The translations under genes were made by a program, and so were the position numbers. A DNA stretch of 35,195 nucleotides from Gnetum montanum (Eukaryota > Streptophyta > Gnetopsida > Gnetales > Gnetaceae): positions 231,083 through 266,277 of the forward strand of contig MNCI01029667.1 in NCBI GenBank assembly GCA_015680685.1. The letters are read 5' to 3'. The notes below the pieces were generated by a model. That model saw only the letters and a list, made by a program, of their open reading frames with translations, did not search any database and was not told the DNA's origin. The number at the start of each line of letters is the position of its first letter. Within the stretch, counting starts at the first letter, position 1. This document shows positions 1-10,792 of the stretch, one piece after another.

Positions 1-1311
1 TTCACATAAGTTTTAACTTTGTTGTTCATCAACTCCCACATCTTATCTCTCCTTGCTTCAAGCTCATCAATAGACTTTTGTATTGATAAGGTTTATTGCG
101 AACTCACCTCATCGAGAGTTGTCTCTTTTTCCTCATCATAGATATGGATCCTCTTCTTTTAAAGAGTTGGTTCCCAGTTATATTTCTCTACATTCACTAG
201 TTTACATAGCTCTCCTTCTTCTTTTTCCATCCACTCAATTAGCCTTTGTATCTGATGGGCTTTTAGTTCATATAACCAACCTTGGGCATAAATCCCAAGG
301 GTCTACCTCTTTTGATTACAAAGCCCATATATGATGTGGAAAAGTTGTCCATTGTGAGAGAAAGCATGGCTGGGACATCTATGCAGTAGCAAATAGTATC
401 TATCCAAGGCCATATCTAAGGGTTCATGATTTTCTTGCTTCCATCCTTGGATTTTTTTTTCAAGTTAGACACTCTTGCATAGGTTTGGTATTTTCTGTTG
501 AAGAGTTCTAGCATTGTGGACCACCAGTGGATTGAATCTGGTTCCAATGACCTATACCAACTTTTGACTTCATCTATTAGTATCCTAGGAAAGAACTTAA
601 GATTTTTCCATTTATGTTGAATGTTTTGCAAGGCATAGGCATCATGGAAGGCTTGTAAGTGATGTTGCATATCAGAATTATAACCTTCCATAAATCTGAG
701 AATGTGATCCATATCAAGCTGTTTGATGTGGTTGTCCCTTTGATGCCTTTGGGATATTCAAACTACCTTCCAAATCTATGTTAGGCCCCTAGCAGCCAAC
801 AAGGGTTCATCTATATCAGACACATCATGTTGATAATCTATAGTTCTATTTGTCTGATTGTGATGATCTTGTCTATGTTGATTTTGATGTCTTTGATTTT
901 ATCTTTAGTTTCAATTTCTATCTTCATCCTAATCCTGTAGTGGAGCTCTATCTCTATACCTACATTCATCTTCATTAGAAGTAGACATTGAAGAGGAATA
1001 GGAAGATGCGAAGCTGGGAGAATTTTCATGGCTCCTATATCATACCTCATGGTTCCTTGATCTATCTTTTCTAGGTTTGGAGGAGGTCCTAGGCCTTGAG
1101 GCCCTCCTTGTTCTAGGACTTACTCCATCTCCTCTAAGATTTTCTACATTAGTTGAACATGGTCTTTGAGTGTATTAAGGATCTAAATGAGCATATGAAA
1201 TCCCTACTTGTGACTATTTACTCCAATTCTCTTCAATATAGATCCTTTCATTTCTCCTATGAGAATTTTCATCATACAATGCATTAGTGGTCCTATGTGA
1301 AGAAGACCTAT
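1..1311 (-). pseudogene. gag: Decayed gag of an LTR retrotransposon (element A), 3' part outside window
   Basis: Gag packages element RNA into cytoplasmic particles. One minus-strand frame can be followed from about 1311 down past 416. The N-terminal part is rich in Arg, Ser, Asn and Gln. The capsid-like core follows with the retrotransposon-gag signature (Trp-Tyr-Arg-Ser-Leu, then Asp-Ser-Ile, then Phe-Asn-Arg-Lys-Tyr-Gln-Thr-Tyr-Ala-Arg). Several in-frame stops break it; most could be CAA, CAG or CGA changed by C-to-T. The first ~560 bases are about 97% identical by eye to 19858-20424, and the protein aligns with the gag at 10793-12756, including its Ala-Phe-(His/Tyr)-Asp-Ala segment. The primer site and LTR just to the right show that this is the 5' end of an element running leftwards out of the window. 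No intact start codon is visible. Confidence 0.8.
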
Positions 1312-1414
1312 TTTAACATGTGTGAATTTAAATATTAATAGTTTCTAAAAGATAAACCATTAACACTTTTATAATGATTGTGTACAATATAACTAATCTA
1401 GATAACTAGCACCA

Positions 1415-1432
1415 TCCTCGGCACTGATGCCA
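1415..1432 (-). other. Primer-binding site, tRNA-Asp-like (element A)
   Basis: Read on the minus strand, the LTR end (CTCATCA) is followed by one T and then TGGCATCAGTGCCGAGGA. This matches 13 of 18 positions of the plant tRNA-Asp-type primer site TGGCGCCGTTGCCGGGGA (from knowledge). All but one of the mismatches (G to T) are transitions. Position next to an LTR and upstream of gag fits. Confidence 0.7.
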
Positions 1433-1433
1433 A

Positions 1434-1704
1434 TGATGAGTGTCAGCTACCTCCTATGCCCAACCATACAAATCATAAGCATTCATGTATAATTTGATAA
1501 GATTCCATGGATGTGACTAGTTGTGGCATCTAGGCCATTATTCCTTGATCAAAATTCGTTGTCTTCCCACTTGGACTAGTGGTAGCTTTGTCACGTATGA
1601 TTTAGTCCAGAGTGAGACATATAATTCTTGATATTGTTCTAGCCTTATGGTACCCCTAATGATAATAGAGAAATGAATAATTTAATCTAATTAACAATGA
1701 AAAG
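1434..1704 (-). mobile_element. LTR fragment A1 (3'-terminal 271 bp of an LTR)
   Basis: Begins on the plus strand with TGATGAGT, the same terminus as the LTRs at 5091 and 12899. It shares with them the blocks around GACTAGTTGTGGCATCTAG and the one containing TTAGTCCAGAGTG. It stops at 1704, where a second LTR start (TGATGAGC) occurs. On the element's own strand it is the R/U5 end of the LTR next to the primer site. Confidence 0.7.
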
Positions 1705-2560
1705 TGATGAGCAGCAAGGTACCCCTACACCCAACCATATGAATCACATAGCGTTAACGTGCAATTCGGTTGAATTCCATGGACTCTATAGTTTTCGATG
1801 CACTAGTCTTATAGAAAGTAAACCTTTCCCTAAGGTCATTCATTGTCTTATCAATTACACTTTTCAAACTCAAGGATATGGTTTAAGTGTAATTGGGGCA
1901 TGTGATTTTTGTCATTTTTTATTTTATGGTTTGAATTCTTACAATAAATAAGATGGAGAATAAAGTAATTGAATAACTACTTTTAATCTAATGAGCTAAC
2001 TACTATTCAACTAGTCCTAACATAAGTATTTAATCCTACTCACCATACACATCCTAAACATGTATAACCTTGCTGGGTTGCCAAGCGTTAAGTGCTGCTA
2101 AGATTACCAAACATCATACAAATGCTCAAAGCGATCATACCTATGTGTACACTTACTTTCTACTTAGCTTACCTTGCTTAATTACTAGAAAATATTAAAT
2201 TCGTGAATGAAACATTTAAACTATCTAGAATGCTGCAAGGCTTATCAAGAAGTTTGTCTTTATTACCACACACATGGTCATGCTCAAGTACAATAGTGCT
2301 CAAATAAAGATCCGTACACTCAATGACTCCTACTGTGGGCACTTGAGAAAATATTCTAACTCTTAAATTGAAAAAATGTAAGAGCTTCGCTACACTATGA
2401 CTAACTAATTCCATAAATGTAACTAGTGAGTGCATATTTATAAGCAAGAATAGACCCTATGTCAACAATGTGTCGATGGGGCCTAGTCCATGCATGAAAC
2501 GATGCATCAATGGAGCCTAGTTGATGAGGCCTCATCAACATAGCCAACTACAACTCATCA
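1705..2560 (-). mobile_element. Complete LTR A2 (856 bp) of a related element
   Basis: Bounded by TGATGAG at 1705 and AACTCATCA ending at 2560, the same short inverted termini as the other LTRs here. It resembles the 5091 LTR along its length (GAATGCTGCAA block, tract with CATG and CAAGTACA, TATA box near the right end). The sequence to its right (2561-3200) matches the 3' internal end of the 5091-13705 element, so this is the 3' LTR of a minus-strand element extending rightwards. Confidence 0.7.
2435..2442 (-). promoter_or_regulatory. LTR TATA box
   Basis: Minus-strand TATAAATA, ~120 bp inside the LTR 5' end. The homologous LTRs have the same octamer at 5824 and 13634, supporting it as the U3 promoter element. 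Confidence 0.6.
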
Positions 2561-2795
2561 TACCATCATGATTGAATGAAAATTCATCCTTGAGTTTCTT
2601 TATAGAATTTAGAAGGTATGGGATTACTGACTAACTCTAGACTCAACAAACTAACTTTACAAAACTGAGTACCCGAGTGTATGAATCAACACATTACAAA
2701 AATTATGATGTTTATGACACCAAATTAAGCACCATGACATGACTCTACAAAATTGGATAGCATGTCCTTTGATGGCATGAAGTTAGTTAATAAAA

Positions 2796-3200
2796 TCACA
2801 TATTCCTAGGTGGTGAAGGTTCTTGAGGCTCTGAAGGACCTTCACTAGCTTCAAGCACATGCAACGATTGAGGCAACTATGACTATTCTTTTCCTGCTAC
2901 AACTTTTGGTAGGAGGAAAAAAGCATCTATTAATGCTTTCATTTTCTCCTCCTTACTCCTAGGATCATGCACTATCCACGCAGCTTTGCCAATGTGGGAT
3001 AGAATGGGTACATCCCAAGGATAGGGAATTGTTTGAAATAGCTCTTTGGAATTGATGAACCAAGCAAAGAATTATTTGCACTCGATGTCAAATGCTCTAA
3101 CTACATCTTTAAGCTTCTAGTAATCATTCATTCTCTTAGCTTCTAACTAAAATCCATAATACAAAAGATAGGAGTCCTACTAGTAAAAATTGTTGAAGTT
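2796..3200 (-). pseudogene. 3' end of the accessory ORF of a retroelement
   Basis: A minus-strand frame from about 3200 to a TGA at 2796-2798, with several internal stops. It aligns with the C-terminus of the ORF at 6087-8864: both have Pro-x-Pro-Trp-(Asp/Glu)-Val-Pro, then His/Asn-Ile-Gly-x-x-Ala-Trp, then Glu-Glu-Lys, and both end in Glu-Pro-Ser-Pro-Pro. Function unknown. The rest of this element is missing; unrelated repeats begin near 3200. It lies directly next to LTR A2, as the corresponding ORF end lies next to the LTR at 5091. Confidence 0.65.
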
Positions 3201-4230
3201 TGACACGACCATACTACATCATTGTAAACAACACCATCTACTCCTCTCCATCCTCCATTTGAAATTTGTGCTCTTGGTTGAAAATTTCAATTTCAATGGT
3301 AGATTGTAAAGTGGCTTGGAGGAATGAAGTAGGGTCAAACTAGGATTAAATCCAATAGAAATCATAAACAAAATAAAAAATTGAAGAACACAATGAATCA
3401 AGAAAATGGAAAAATAAAATTCAAGATTAAACATACCTAAAATAGCAAATAGTAAAAATTACAAATACTAAGCTGGGATGCAAAGTAGGCTATGATGAAC
3501 AAAGAGTAGTGTTAGATCCCACAAAGAGTAAGATATGATTAGTAGAGAGTAGGCTCTAATTAGCAAAGAGTAACGTCAAATCCAACAGAAATTAAAAATA
3601 AAATAAGAAAGAAAAGGACACAATGAATCAAGAAAATGAAAAAATAAAATTCAATATTAAACATACATCAAATAGCAAATAACAAAAATTGCAAATAGCA
3701 AGCTATGATGAGCAAAGAGCAAGGTCAAATCTAGTGAAGAGTAGGCTATGATTAGTGAAGAGTAGGCTCAAATTCACTAGAAATCACAAATAAAATGAGA
3801 AATTGAAGAACATAATAAATCAAGAAAATGGAAAAATAAAATTCAAAATTAAACATACCTAAAACAATACATACCATAAATAATAAATAGTATGTTGTGA
3901 TATAGAGTAGGTTGTCATGAGCAAAGAGTAGGGTAAGATTCAATAAAAAGTATACTATGATTAGTAGAGAGCAAGCTTAGATTCAAAAAAAATTGCAAAT
4001 AACAAGCAACAATGCATAGTAAGCCGTGATGAGCAAAGTTTTTGGTGAGAGGAAGAAAGTAGTTTGAAATGGAGGATGGGTAGGAGTAGATGGTGTCATC
4101 TGCCATGATGGTAATATGGTCTTGTCACATGTCATTAATGTAGCATCTACTTTAGAGGGAAGCGAATGTCTAGTCATTTGTCCTTAATGAATTTTTAAGA
4201 TGGTTGAAAAACCAAACCTCGATTGGCTTT
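3201..4230. repeat. Three diverged tandem copies of a ~180-240 bp unit, AT-rich
   Basis: A block containing AATGAATCAAGAAAATGG followed by an AAAAATAAAATTCAA stretch and AAACATACCTAAAA recurs at about 3392, 3630 and 3813, each time with neighbouring AGAGTAGG and GCAAATAGCAA motifs. Spacings are about 239 and 183 bp. Short minus-strand ORFs here are the same hydrophobic peptide read from each copy and look like repeat shadows. No gene seen. Confidence 0.65.
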
Positions 4231-5090
4231 TGTAGGTCATATGCTCTCAGCCGCCTTATATATATAATATATATATTCTAGTTTAATGTTATCATTTCCC
4301 TCACATGAATCCTCTCTTATTTTTTATTTCTCTTCATTTTTTTCATCCTTATTATGTGCTCATCTACTTGTTCATTATTTTTTATACTATTTTTATTCAT
4401 GTTATCTTAGTATTTCATATAAAAATTGCTAAATATAGTGGTTTTTTGTAGATATTTTCATTTCTTCATACTAAATTCTTTCTATAATTATTTTTGTCTC
4501 TATTAATTTCTATTTAAATCTTTTACTGGTTAGTCTTCTTTGTTGAAATTCTACAAATCTTTTGTGTAAGAAGAGAGAATTGGTACAAAATGCAAAATTT
4601 CAAAAGAAGGCTAAGTAGACATAAATTATTAGAATAGTTTTAATTTTATTTGTAGCTATTTGCTTAAGGGATGTGGATATTATGTTTGTGTTATTATAAA
4701 GGGTATCATATAGGGACAACTTCAAGGAAATAAGCTCCCAATGAAAGCCGAACAATTAATTTTTTTTCTACAATATTAATTTCTTTTTGTTTTGGAGGCT
4801 CAAGGATGAAAAGCTTTCAAGTTTTGCTATCATTTATTCTTTATCTCTAATTAATGTATTAATTTTTTCTTTAAAGAGAGTTTTCTCCTTCTCTTTACAA
4901 GAAACCCTTTAATAAGAAGTGAAAACCTGTGAGGGCACTCTTGAATAAGGGTAAGGCTTGATCCTAGAGAATAGGATTTTTAGGATTGGTTGTAAGCATG
5001 AAAACTTAAAAAGCATTCCTAAAATTTTTGGGATTTTTCTTTAGAATTTTCCTTCAATGATCTAATATACTTTGAATTTTTTAATATTAT
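4231..5090. repeat. AT-rich dispersed repeat flanking the 5091 element
   Basis: No gene recognised. Contains an AT dinucleotide stretch (4256-4278). About 4340-4480 matches 15280-15390 (shared GTTCATGTTATCTTAG or near variants and TTGCTA(A/G)ATATAGT). A stretch near 4640-4700 matches 14070-14140 (GGATGTGTGGATATTAT-like). The same repeat family therefore lies on both sides of the 5091-13705 element. Confidence 0.5.
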
Positions 5091-5895
5091 TGATGAGTGA
5101 CAAGGTACCCCTACACGCAACCATACAAATACGAGCATTTCACACATGATCCGATCAAACTCCACAAACAGACTAGTTGTGGTATCTAGACAGTTATTCT
5201 TAGGTCACAGTTTGTTGTCTTCCTATCTGGACTAGTGTTAACTTTGTCACGTATGGTTTAGTCCAGAGTGTGGTGTATGATGTGTTCCTATACTAATGCT
5301 ACTCCTTGAGATAATGGAAAATAATATTAACTAAGCTAAGAGAGAGAGGGTAAGAGAGAATCTAAGCTAGCCTAAGTGTGATGAGCATCCATTCCTCAAT
5401 CATCCATACACGTCTTGGACCTCATGCATGACTACCACTGGGATTACCAAGCGCAGATCCTAGGTACACTACTAGGTTACCAAGTAGTCATACTTAAATG
5501 CTCGCGATCAAGTCATACTTATTCCATGTTTAACAAGAGTTTAGGATGAAGAGATATTAACTAAGAAAGTAGTAAGTAACAATTAAATAAATAATTAAAC
5601 TAAGTGAATGCTGCAATGATGAAGTAATCTCGATCTTTATTATCAGTCATGCGCATGTCCAAGTACATCACACTCGAATAAGGATGTCATACAATTACAA
5701 TCACCACACTGCGGGCATGCACTAGGAGAGAAGGTTTGAGAGAAGAACTACTTAAAACTAACACTTAAAATAAATTCCAAAAACTAAGACTTAAAAAACT
5801 TCCTATCATAACTGTCTACCTCTTATTTATACATGAGGAGACAAGCTGCGATATCACATATGCAATATCGCAGCCAACAAAATGATAACTCATCA
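5091..5895 (-). repeat. 3' LTR of element C (805 bp)
   Basis: Starts TGATGAGT and ends ACTCATCA (8-bp inverted termini, TG...CA). Near-full-length match to 12899-13705. Minus-strand TATAAATA at 5824-5831. A near-palindrome around ATATCACATATGCAATATCG lies downstream of the TATA position. No clear polypurine tract is visible on the internal side (5896 onward). Confidence 0.85.
5824..5831 (-). promoter_or_regulatory. TATA box in 3' LTR
   Basis: TATAAATA on the minus strand, matched at the equivalent place in the partner LTR. Confidence 0.55.
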
Positions 5896-6086
5896 TACAC
5901 CCACAACTGAATTAAAACTCGTCCTCGAGTTATAGTGAGAACAAGCTTCGTTGATTACACAGTGGATAGGTATGAGATTATTGAATGGTGAGAATGGGAT
6001 CATACCATAGTGTGGAATCAAAATAAAATTGAGACACAACACAAATAATGCAAAAGAAAATCCTACAGCTACAAAATTGATGGAAC

Positions 6087-8864
6087 TCATGTAGTTCCTG
6101 GTGGCGATGGCTCCTCCATGGGTGCCTTTTCCTTGTCTTGTGCTCCAAGTCTTGGGACTTGATGGCATTGAAGTATGGCCTGGAGTTTCTCCTCTTCGGG
6201 TTGGGGGTCTTGTGTCATCCATGCTAATGCTCCAATGTTTGATGGAGTCGGCACCTCCCATGGGCAAGGTAGCTGTGGAAACATTTGATTTACCTTGACA
6301 TACTAAGCCGAAAATACTCGTTGTTCCTTCTCATAGGCTCTGGCTTTATCTCTGTATTCCTGGAAATCTGCAAGCCATCAAGCCAAATCTATTGTGACAC
6401 CTTTTTATCCCTGGTAGCTTGCTTTAACCACCTCAAGTTCAAAATTTGCAATCTCCAATTTTTGCAATATCTTCTTGCATTCAACAAATTCTATTTTATA
6501 TTTGCTATAGGTGGTGGCTACTTGTTGCTCAAGCTCCGTTCTCAGGCTCCCTGCTATTAACATTGTAATGTTGGCATACCGCAAGTTTGCCAACTCCATG
6601 TATTCTATAAGGTCTTAGATCTGCAAGTCCCGATTCTTAACTTCTACCTGGTGGGCTAATGCATATGTGTCCAGTATGGCTCGCTAGTCAGTGTGTTGAG
6701 CACCGATAGCATTGATGTGGGCATTGGCCATATGGATTTAATTCTCAATGATCTATTTGTACATCCCCACCTGGTCCCAGAAGTGCTCCTTTATCTTTTC
6801 ATGTCATTTAGCCTTATTTTTCCATGCACTTATTTCAATCACTGTCTTTTGGCGAATGGCACATACCTCCTCTATTGAGAGGGTTTGATTCTCCCTAGCT
6901 AAATGGTTCATGTCTTGGTTGACCTGAATGAATTATTCTTGCAATTGATGGAAATTTTCTTCAAGAATTTTCTTTTGCTTTTCCACAGAGGTCAATCAAA
7001 GGTTGTCAGTAACAAGCTTCTTACTTTCCTCTTGTAAGGCCTTGAGTGCCTTGGTATGTGCATGAGTTTGCACTTGTGCTGCAGAGGCATCCCAAATAGC
7101 CTTCTCTTTTTCTTCTGCCACCTTCTTATTCTTCATTAGTAGTTTGGTCAGTTTCTCAGTTTTGAAACTATCCAGTTGGTTTGTGGGAACAAATTGCAAA
7201 GGGTCCTGTTGTGCTACTTGTAGGGCCACAAGCCTTTCTTGCAATTTTTGCACCTCTACTTCATCATGCTCAGCCCTCATCTCTGTTAAGACCAACTTCC
7301 CCTTGGTGGAAATGAGGTCTGATTGAATTACCGTAACATCTTGAGGGATGTTAAACAAGGATGTTATTACTTGTCCTATTTGTAGCAATCGATCAAGTAC
7401 ATTCTCATGTTCCGTAGGAGTCATTAAGGTTCCAGCCAAAGTTGCTCCTGTGAGATCTGCCGGTGACACAACAAGTACATTAAATGATTCTTTAATGTGG
7501 TCTACGACCACATCTACGACTCCCACTGCATCCTGGTGTTGCATGACCACCACTATGGCCCCTTCACCAGTTTCTAATTGCACTTGGAAAGATGCAGTGT
7601 TCCCTGAGATCTATTGTGAAAAAGTGCTCTCCCCTCCTCCTGTATGGATGGAAACTTCACCCCTTGCACAATCCAAAGAAACTATGGGTTGTATGGCATC
7701 ATTGATGATGCATAAGAGATTTGCATCATCACGACTTCCCCAACTGACCATCTCAATGATGGCCCTGAGATGGCTCATCAATGGTCTGTAATCTTAAGAT
7801 AGTGGTGGTTGATCTTGGCCTGTGCTGGGCCCTGCTTCTTGTTGTTGGCTGGGCCCTGTACTTGGAAGTTGGCTGGGTCTTTCAAGTTGAGTTGCAGTTG
7901 GCCCTGCCATCTATTCTTTTTCTTGTTCTGATCCCAACGTCTCACCAATGTTTTTTCTTATGGTTGGTGGCTTTAACAATTCAGCATATGAAGCATTTTG
8001 GGCTTTTCAGAAGACATCATCAATGTATCCTCTGATACTAGCATGCTGGCACAACCTCCTAATAAGGCAGGGGAAGGGCAACACCATCTTCCCTATCTTC
8101 CATTCTTCAAACCACCTCAGGATCTCTGTAAAGTATAGATGAGGTAGGTTAACATTAGCCTTTCCCATCAATACTGCACATCCCCTTGCCACATATGTTG
8201 AAATCATTTTTAGGCCCTTTGTGGGGAAGAGGTGGTACATTCCAATTTTGAAATAGATCCTCTCTTCCGTCGTCAACTCTCCAAATGTCTTATCCTTTCC
8301 ATATGTTCTTTCCAACCAAACTCGTTGTGCATCAAGGTTTGAATGGGTAGATAACTGAGCAACCTTTGGCCCTATATTCAGAATGTTTAATACTTCTAAA
8401 ATGGCCTACATTAAGAAATCAACTATTACACCACAAATTTTAACCATGATGCCTTGTTCTCTGTTGTGCTAGAATTGGTACATTTTTCCTAAGTACCAAG
8501 CACTACTTTCAGAGAGGATAGGCCATAAGGGAGACCCTTTAAGGTGGTCCCTAACAGCCTTAGGAGCAAACTCTATGAATGGTTCAAAATTTAATTCCAC
8601 AATCACCACAGTGAATGTGGACCTTTAATGGATAGCCTGAACATAATCCTGGGACAACATGAGATGTTGTCCCTATTTAAGCACTGCAGCAGCTCCTCCT
8701 TCTACCTGCCTTGATTGTACAATAGCAGGGTCTTCTTGGTGAATGCTAAATGATTGTTCCTCTTGCTCTGCATGTTGTCTGACAGGGACTTGTCCTTCGC
8801 CTCTCCTAGGTCGTTTGCTCCCACCTTAAGTAGGACCTTCCTGTTATCCACGTTTCGCGGCCAT
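6087..8864 (-). pseudogene. Decayed 926-codon accessory ORF: plant-transposon-protein-like domain plus coiled coil
   Basis: A single minus-strand frame runs from ATG at 8862-8864 to TGA at 6087-6089, exactly 926 codons, with about 20 in-frame stops and no frameshift. Residues ~80-285 resemble the 'putative plant transposon protein' type found in Athila-like elements: a segment with Trp-Tyr-Leu-Gly-Lys-Met-Tyr, then Gly-Val-Ile-Val-Asp, and later Ala-x-Gly-Cys-Ala-Val-Leu-Met-Gly-Lys, Pro-Phe-Pro-Cys-Leu-Ile-Arg-Arg-Leu-Cys. A Pro/Gln-rich linker follows, then a long Glu/Lys/Leu-rich coiled-coil-like stretch (~500-800) and a Pro-rich tail. Function unknown; env-like or structural are the usual guesses for such third ORFs, without proof. 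It takes the place of pol in this element. Confidence 0.7.
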
Positions 8865-8931
8865 CTACAATCACACGGGATCAATCATTAGTAAGGTTTT
8901 TTTCAAAGTTAAGTTATACCTTACTGCTTAC
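8865..8931 (-). promoter_or_regulatory. Possible intron / splice acceptor directly before the accessory ORF
   Basis: On the minus strand AG/GTAAGC (donor at 8931) is followed by TACTAAT (8893-8887, branch-point-like) and TTGTAG at 8870-8865, immediately before the ATG. At 67 nt it is short for a plant intron, so the acceptor may instead serve a longer splice from an upstream donor. Confidence 0.4.
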
Positions 8932-9334
8932 CTTAATTAATCTATTTTATCTCCATGTGATGTTTCCCAAAAGATTATAATAGTGAGTCCTTTTTACTTA
9001 GGTGGTATCCAAATTAGTTTCCTGGTATAACTAAGCGGATGAAATTATTTTTGGCACATTTATCTTTAATGTTATAACTAATTACCCTTGATAATGTCCT
9101 TCAGGAAATGATAAATTACAAAAAATTTATGCATTATTAGGCATGTTTCCCTCCCCCACAACTACGTTGAACACTTCAGGTTCAAGTAGGTTCAGATAGA
9201 ATGAAAATCAGGGGTCCAATGAGTGAGATATAGGTGTGAAAGCAAGGAATGCGCACTCACAAGTCGTAGAGAAATTTGAAAAACTCCCCCATGTGAATAA
9301 TTGAAAATGATGGTAAGTGGTGTGAGGGGTCATG

Positions 9335-9342
9335 TATTTATA
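9335..9342 (-). promoter_or_regulatory. Possible internal TATA box upstream of the accessory ORF
   Basis: TATAAATA on the minus strand, ~470 bp before the ORF start, inside the spacer between gag and the ORF. A palindromic stretch with two ATATCGCG-like motifs lies just upstream (9357-9398), similar to the one next to the LTR TATA boxes. Confidence 0.35.
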
Positions 9343-10792
9343 GGGTTTATGTGACGCGATACCATGTACATGATATCGCGTACGTGATATTGCAGCCTAT
9401 CGATATTTAGGCCCAATAGAAAATACCGAATTTTGAAGGTTTTTCTAAACTTACCAATGTAAATGGAGGACATGTGGTAGGGTTCTAGGGTAATTTAGTT
9501 AGTTTTGAAGGCATTAATAATAATATTTGGGTGGGATTGATCATTAAAGACTTTGGGTTGTAAGGGAGAGAAAAAGGCCATGTGATGGTTCATAGGAACG
9601 TTGGAATACAGAGGGATAGTAATAAGGGAAAGAACATTGTTGACAATATGCTTAGGTTAATAAACGGTATGTGGAAGATGGGTTATGAGTGAAAATTACA
9701 AAAATTACGCAAGTGGGTCCTCCCCAAAGCAGGTTCCAACCTATAATGCCCTTGTGTAACCACACTTAAAAGTGTCCATGGGCACTCGAAGGGTTAAATG
9801 TAATCTACACTGGTTCCACAAAACACACACATGTAAGTATGACCGAGATGAGGTAAGATTTCTATGCTATACAAGAAACGAGCTACAATGACATGGACAG
9901 CGAGGTGAGACAAACTATAGAAGGGATTGGAGAGATTGGGACATGAGGTAACTGACCTAGGGCACAGTGAATCCTACATGTAAAGCATGATTAATGTGTC
10001 ATTAACCCGTCATTCCAAGATCAAGACCAAGTCCATTCCTTTAATCAGTGACACTGCATTGTTTCATCCCATGATGAGCGACTATGAGAGTACTAGAATA
10101 ACAAGGCATATAATCACTTGGCATTTTGTTCAAGGGAGGAGTGATTTTGGTTTTGTGGCACTTCCTTTGTGTTGTTTTTTTTTCTTTCTTTCTCTTTCTT
10201 TTCTTTTTTTTCGATTGCTAGATCCATAGAAGCTACCAACCTTCAGGCATGGGTGCATGTCTTTCCAATGGGAGCCCCTAGAATAGCATTGGGCTTTTGA
10301 GTGCCCTTTTGATTACTCTTACTTCCATTTTGCATTAGATCCACAAGGATCTTAGTACAAACACGTTGTTTGATAACTTCCACAAATGTCACCAAAGAGA
10401 ATCCACAAGTCCCCTTGATGTCACACCCTAATCATTCCCTCTTGGTCCATCCTTCTTCATTCTGGGTATAATGAACACAAAATTAATTTTAAGTTTTAAG
10501 AATGTCAAGAATATCATTGTACCCTTGAACAGAACCTCTTATTTGTAGAGTGGATGAGTGGGTGTAATGGGCTTACTGTCCAAATAATTGATTGTTCAAG
10601 ACCCAATAACATAGAACACACCTCAACCAACGAGCCACATGATTGTTTTATTCATAGATGAGATTACTTATATAAAGAGAAAAAAGACAAAAAGACAAAA
10701 AGATAAAACAAGAAATTGAAAAATGAAAAACTAGAAAACAAAAAATTGTAAAATTAAAGAAAATGAAAAATATTTATTAACCTTGCTTGTTA
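9343..10792 (-). other. Non-coding spacer between gag and accessory ORF of element C
   Basis: No coding frame recognised. Holds a pyrimidine tract (about 10164-10212, T with CTTT repeats) and an A-rich stretch (10675-10780). From about 9710 it matches 17510-18660 (for example AATGCCCTTG(T/C)(G/A)TAACCAC), showing that the spacer is a conserved part of the family and not a chance insertion. Confidence 0.55.

Noticed and set aside
5896-5935. Polypurine tract of element C
   Set aside because: The minus-strand sequence next to the 3' LTR (GTTGTGGGTGTA) is not purine-rich enough to call.
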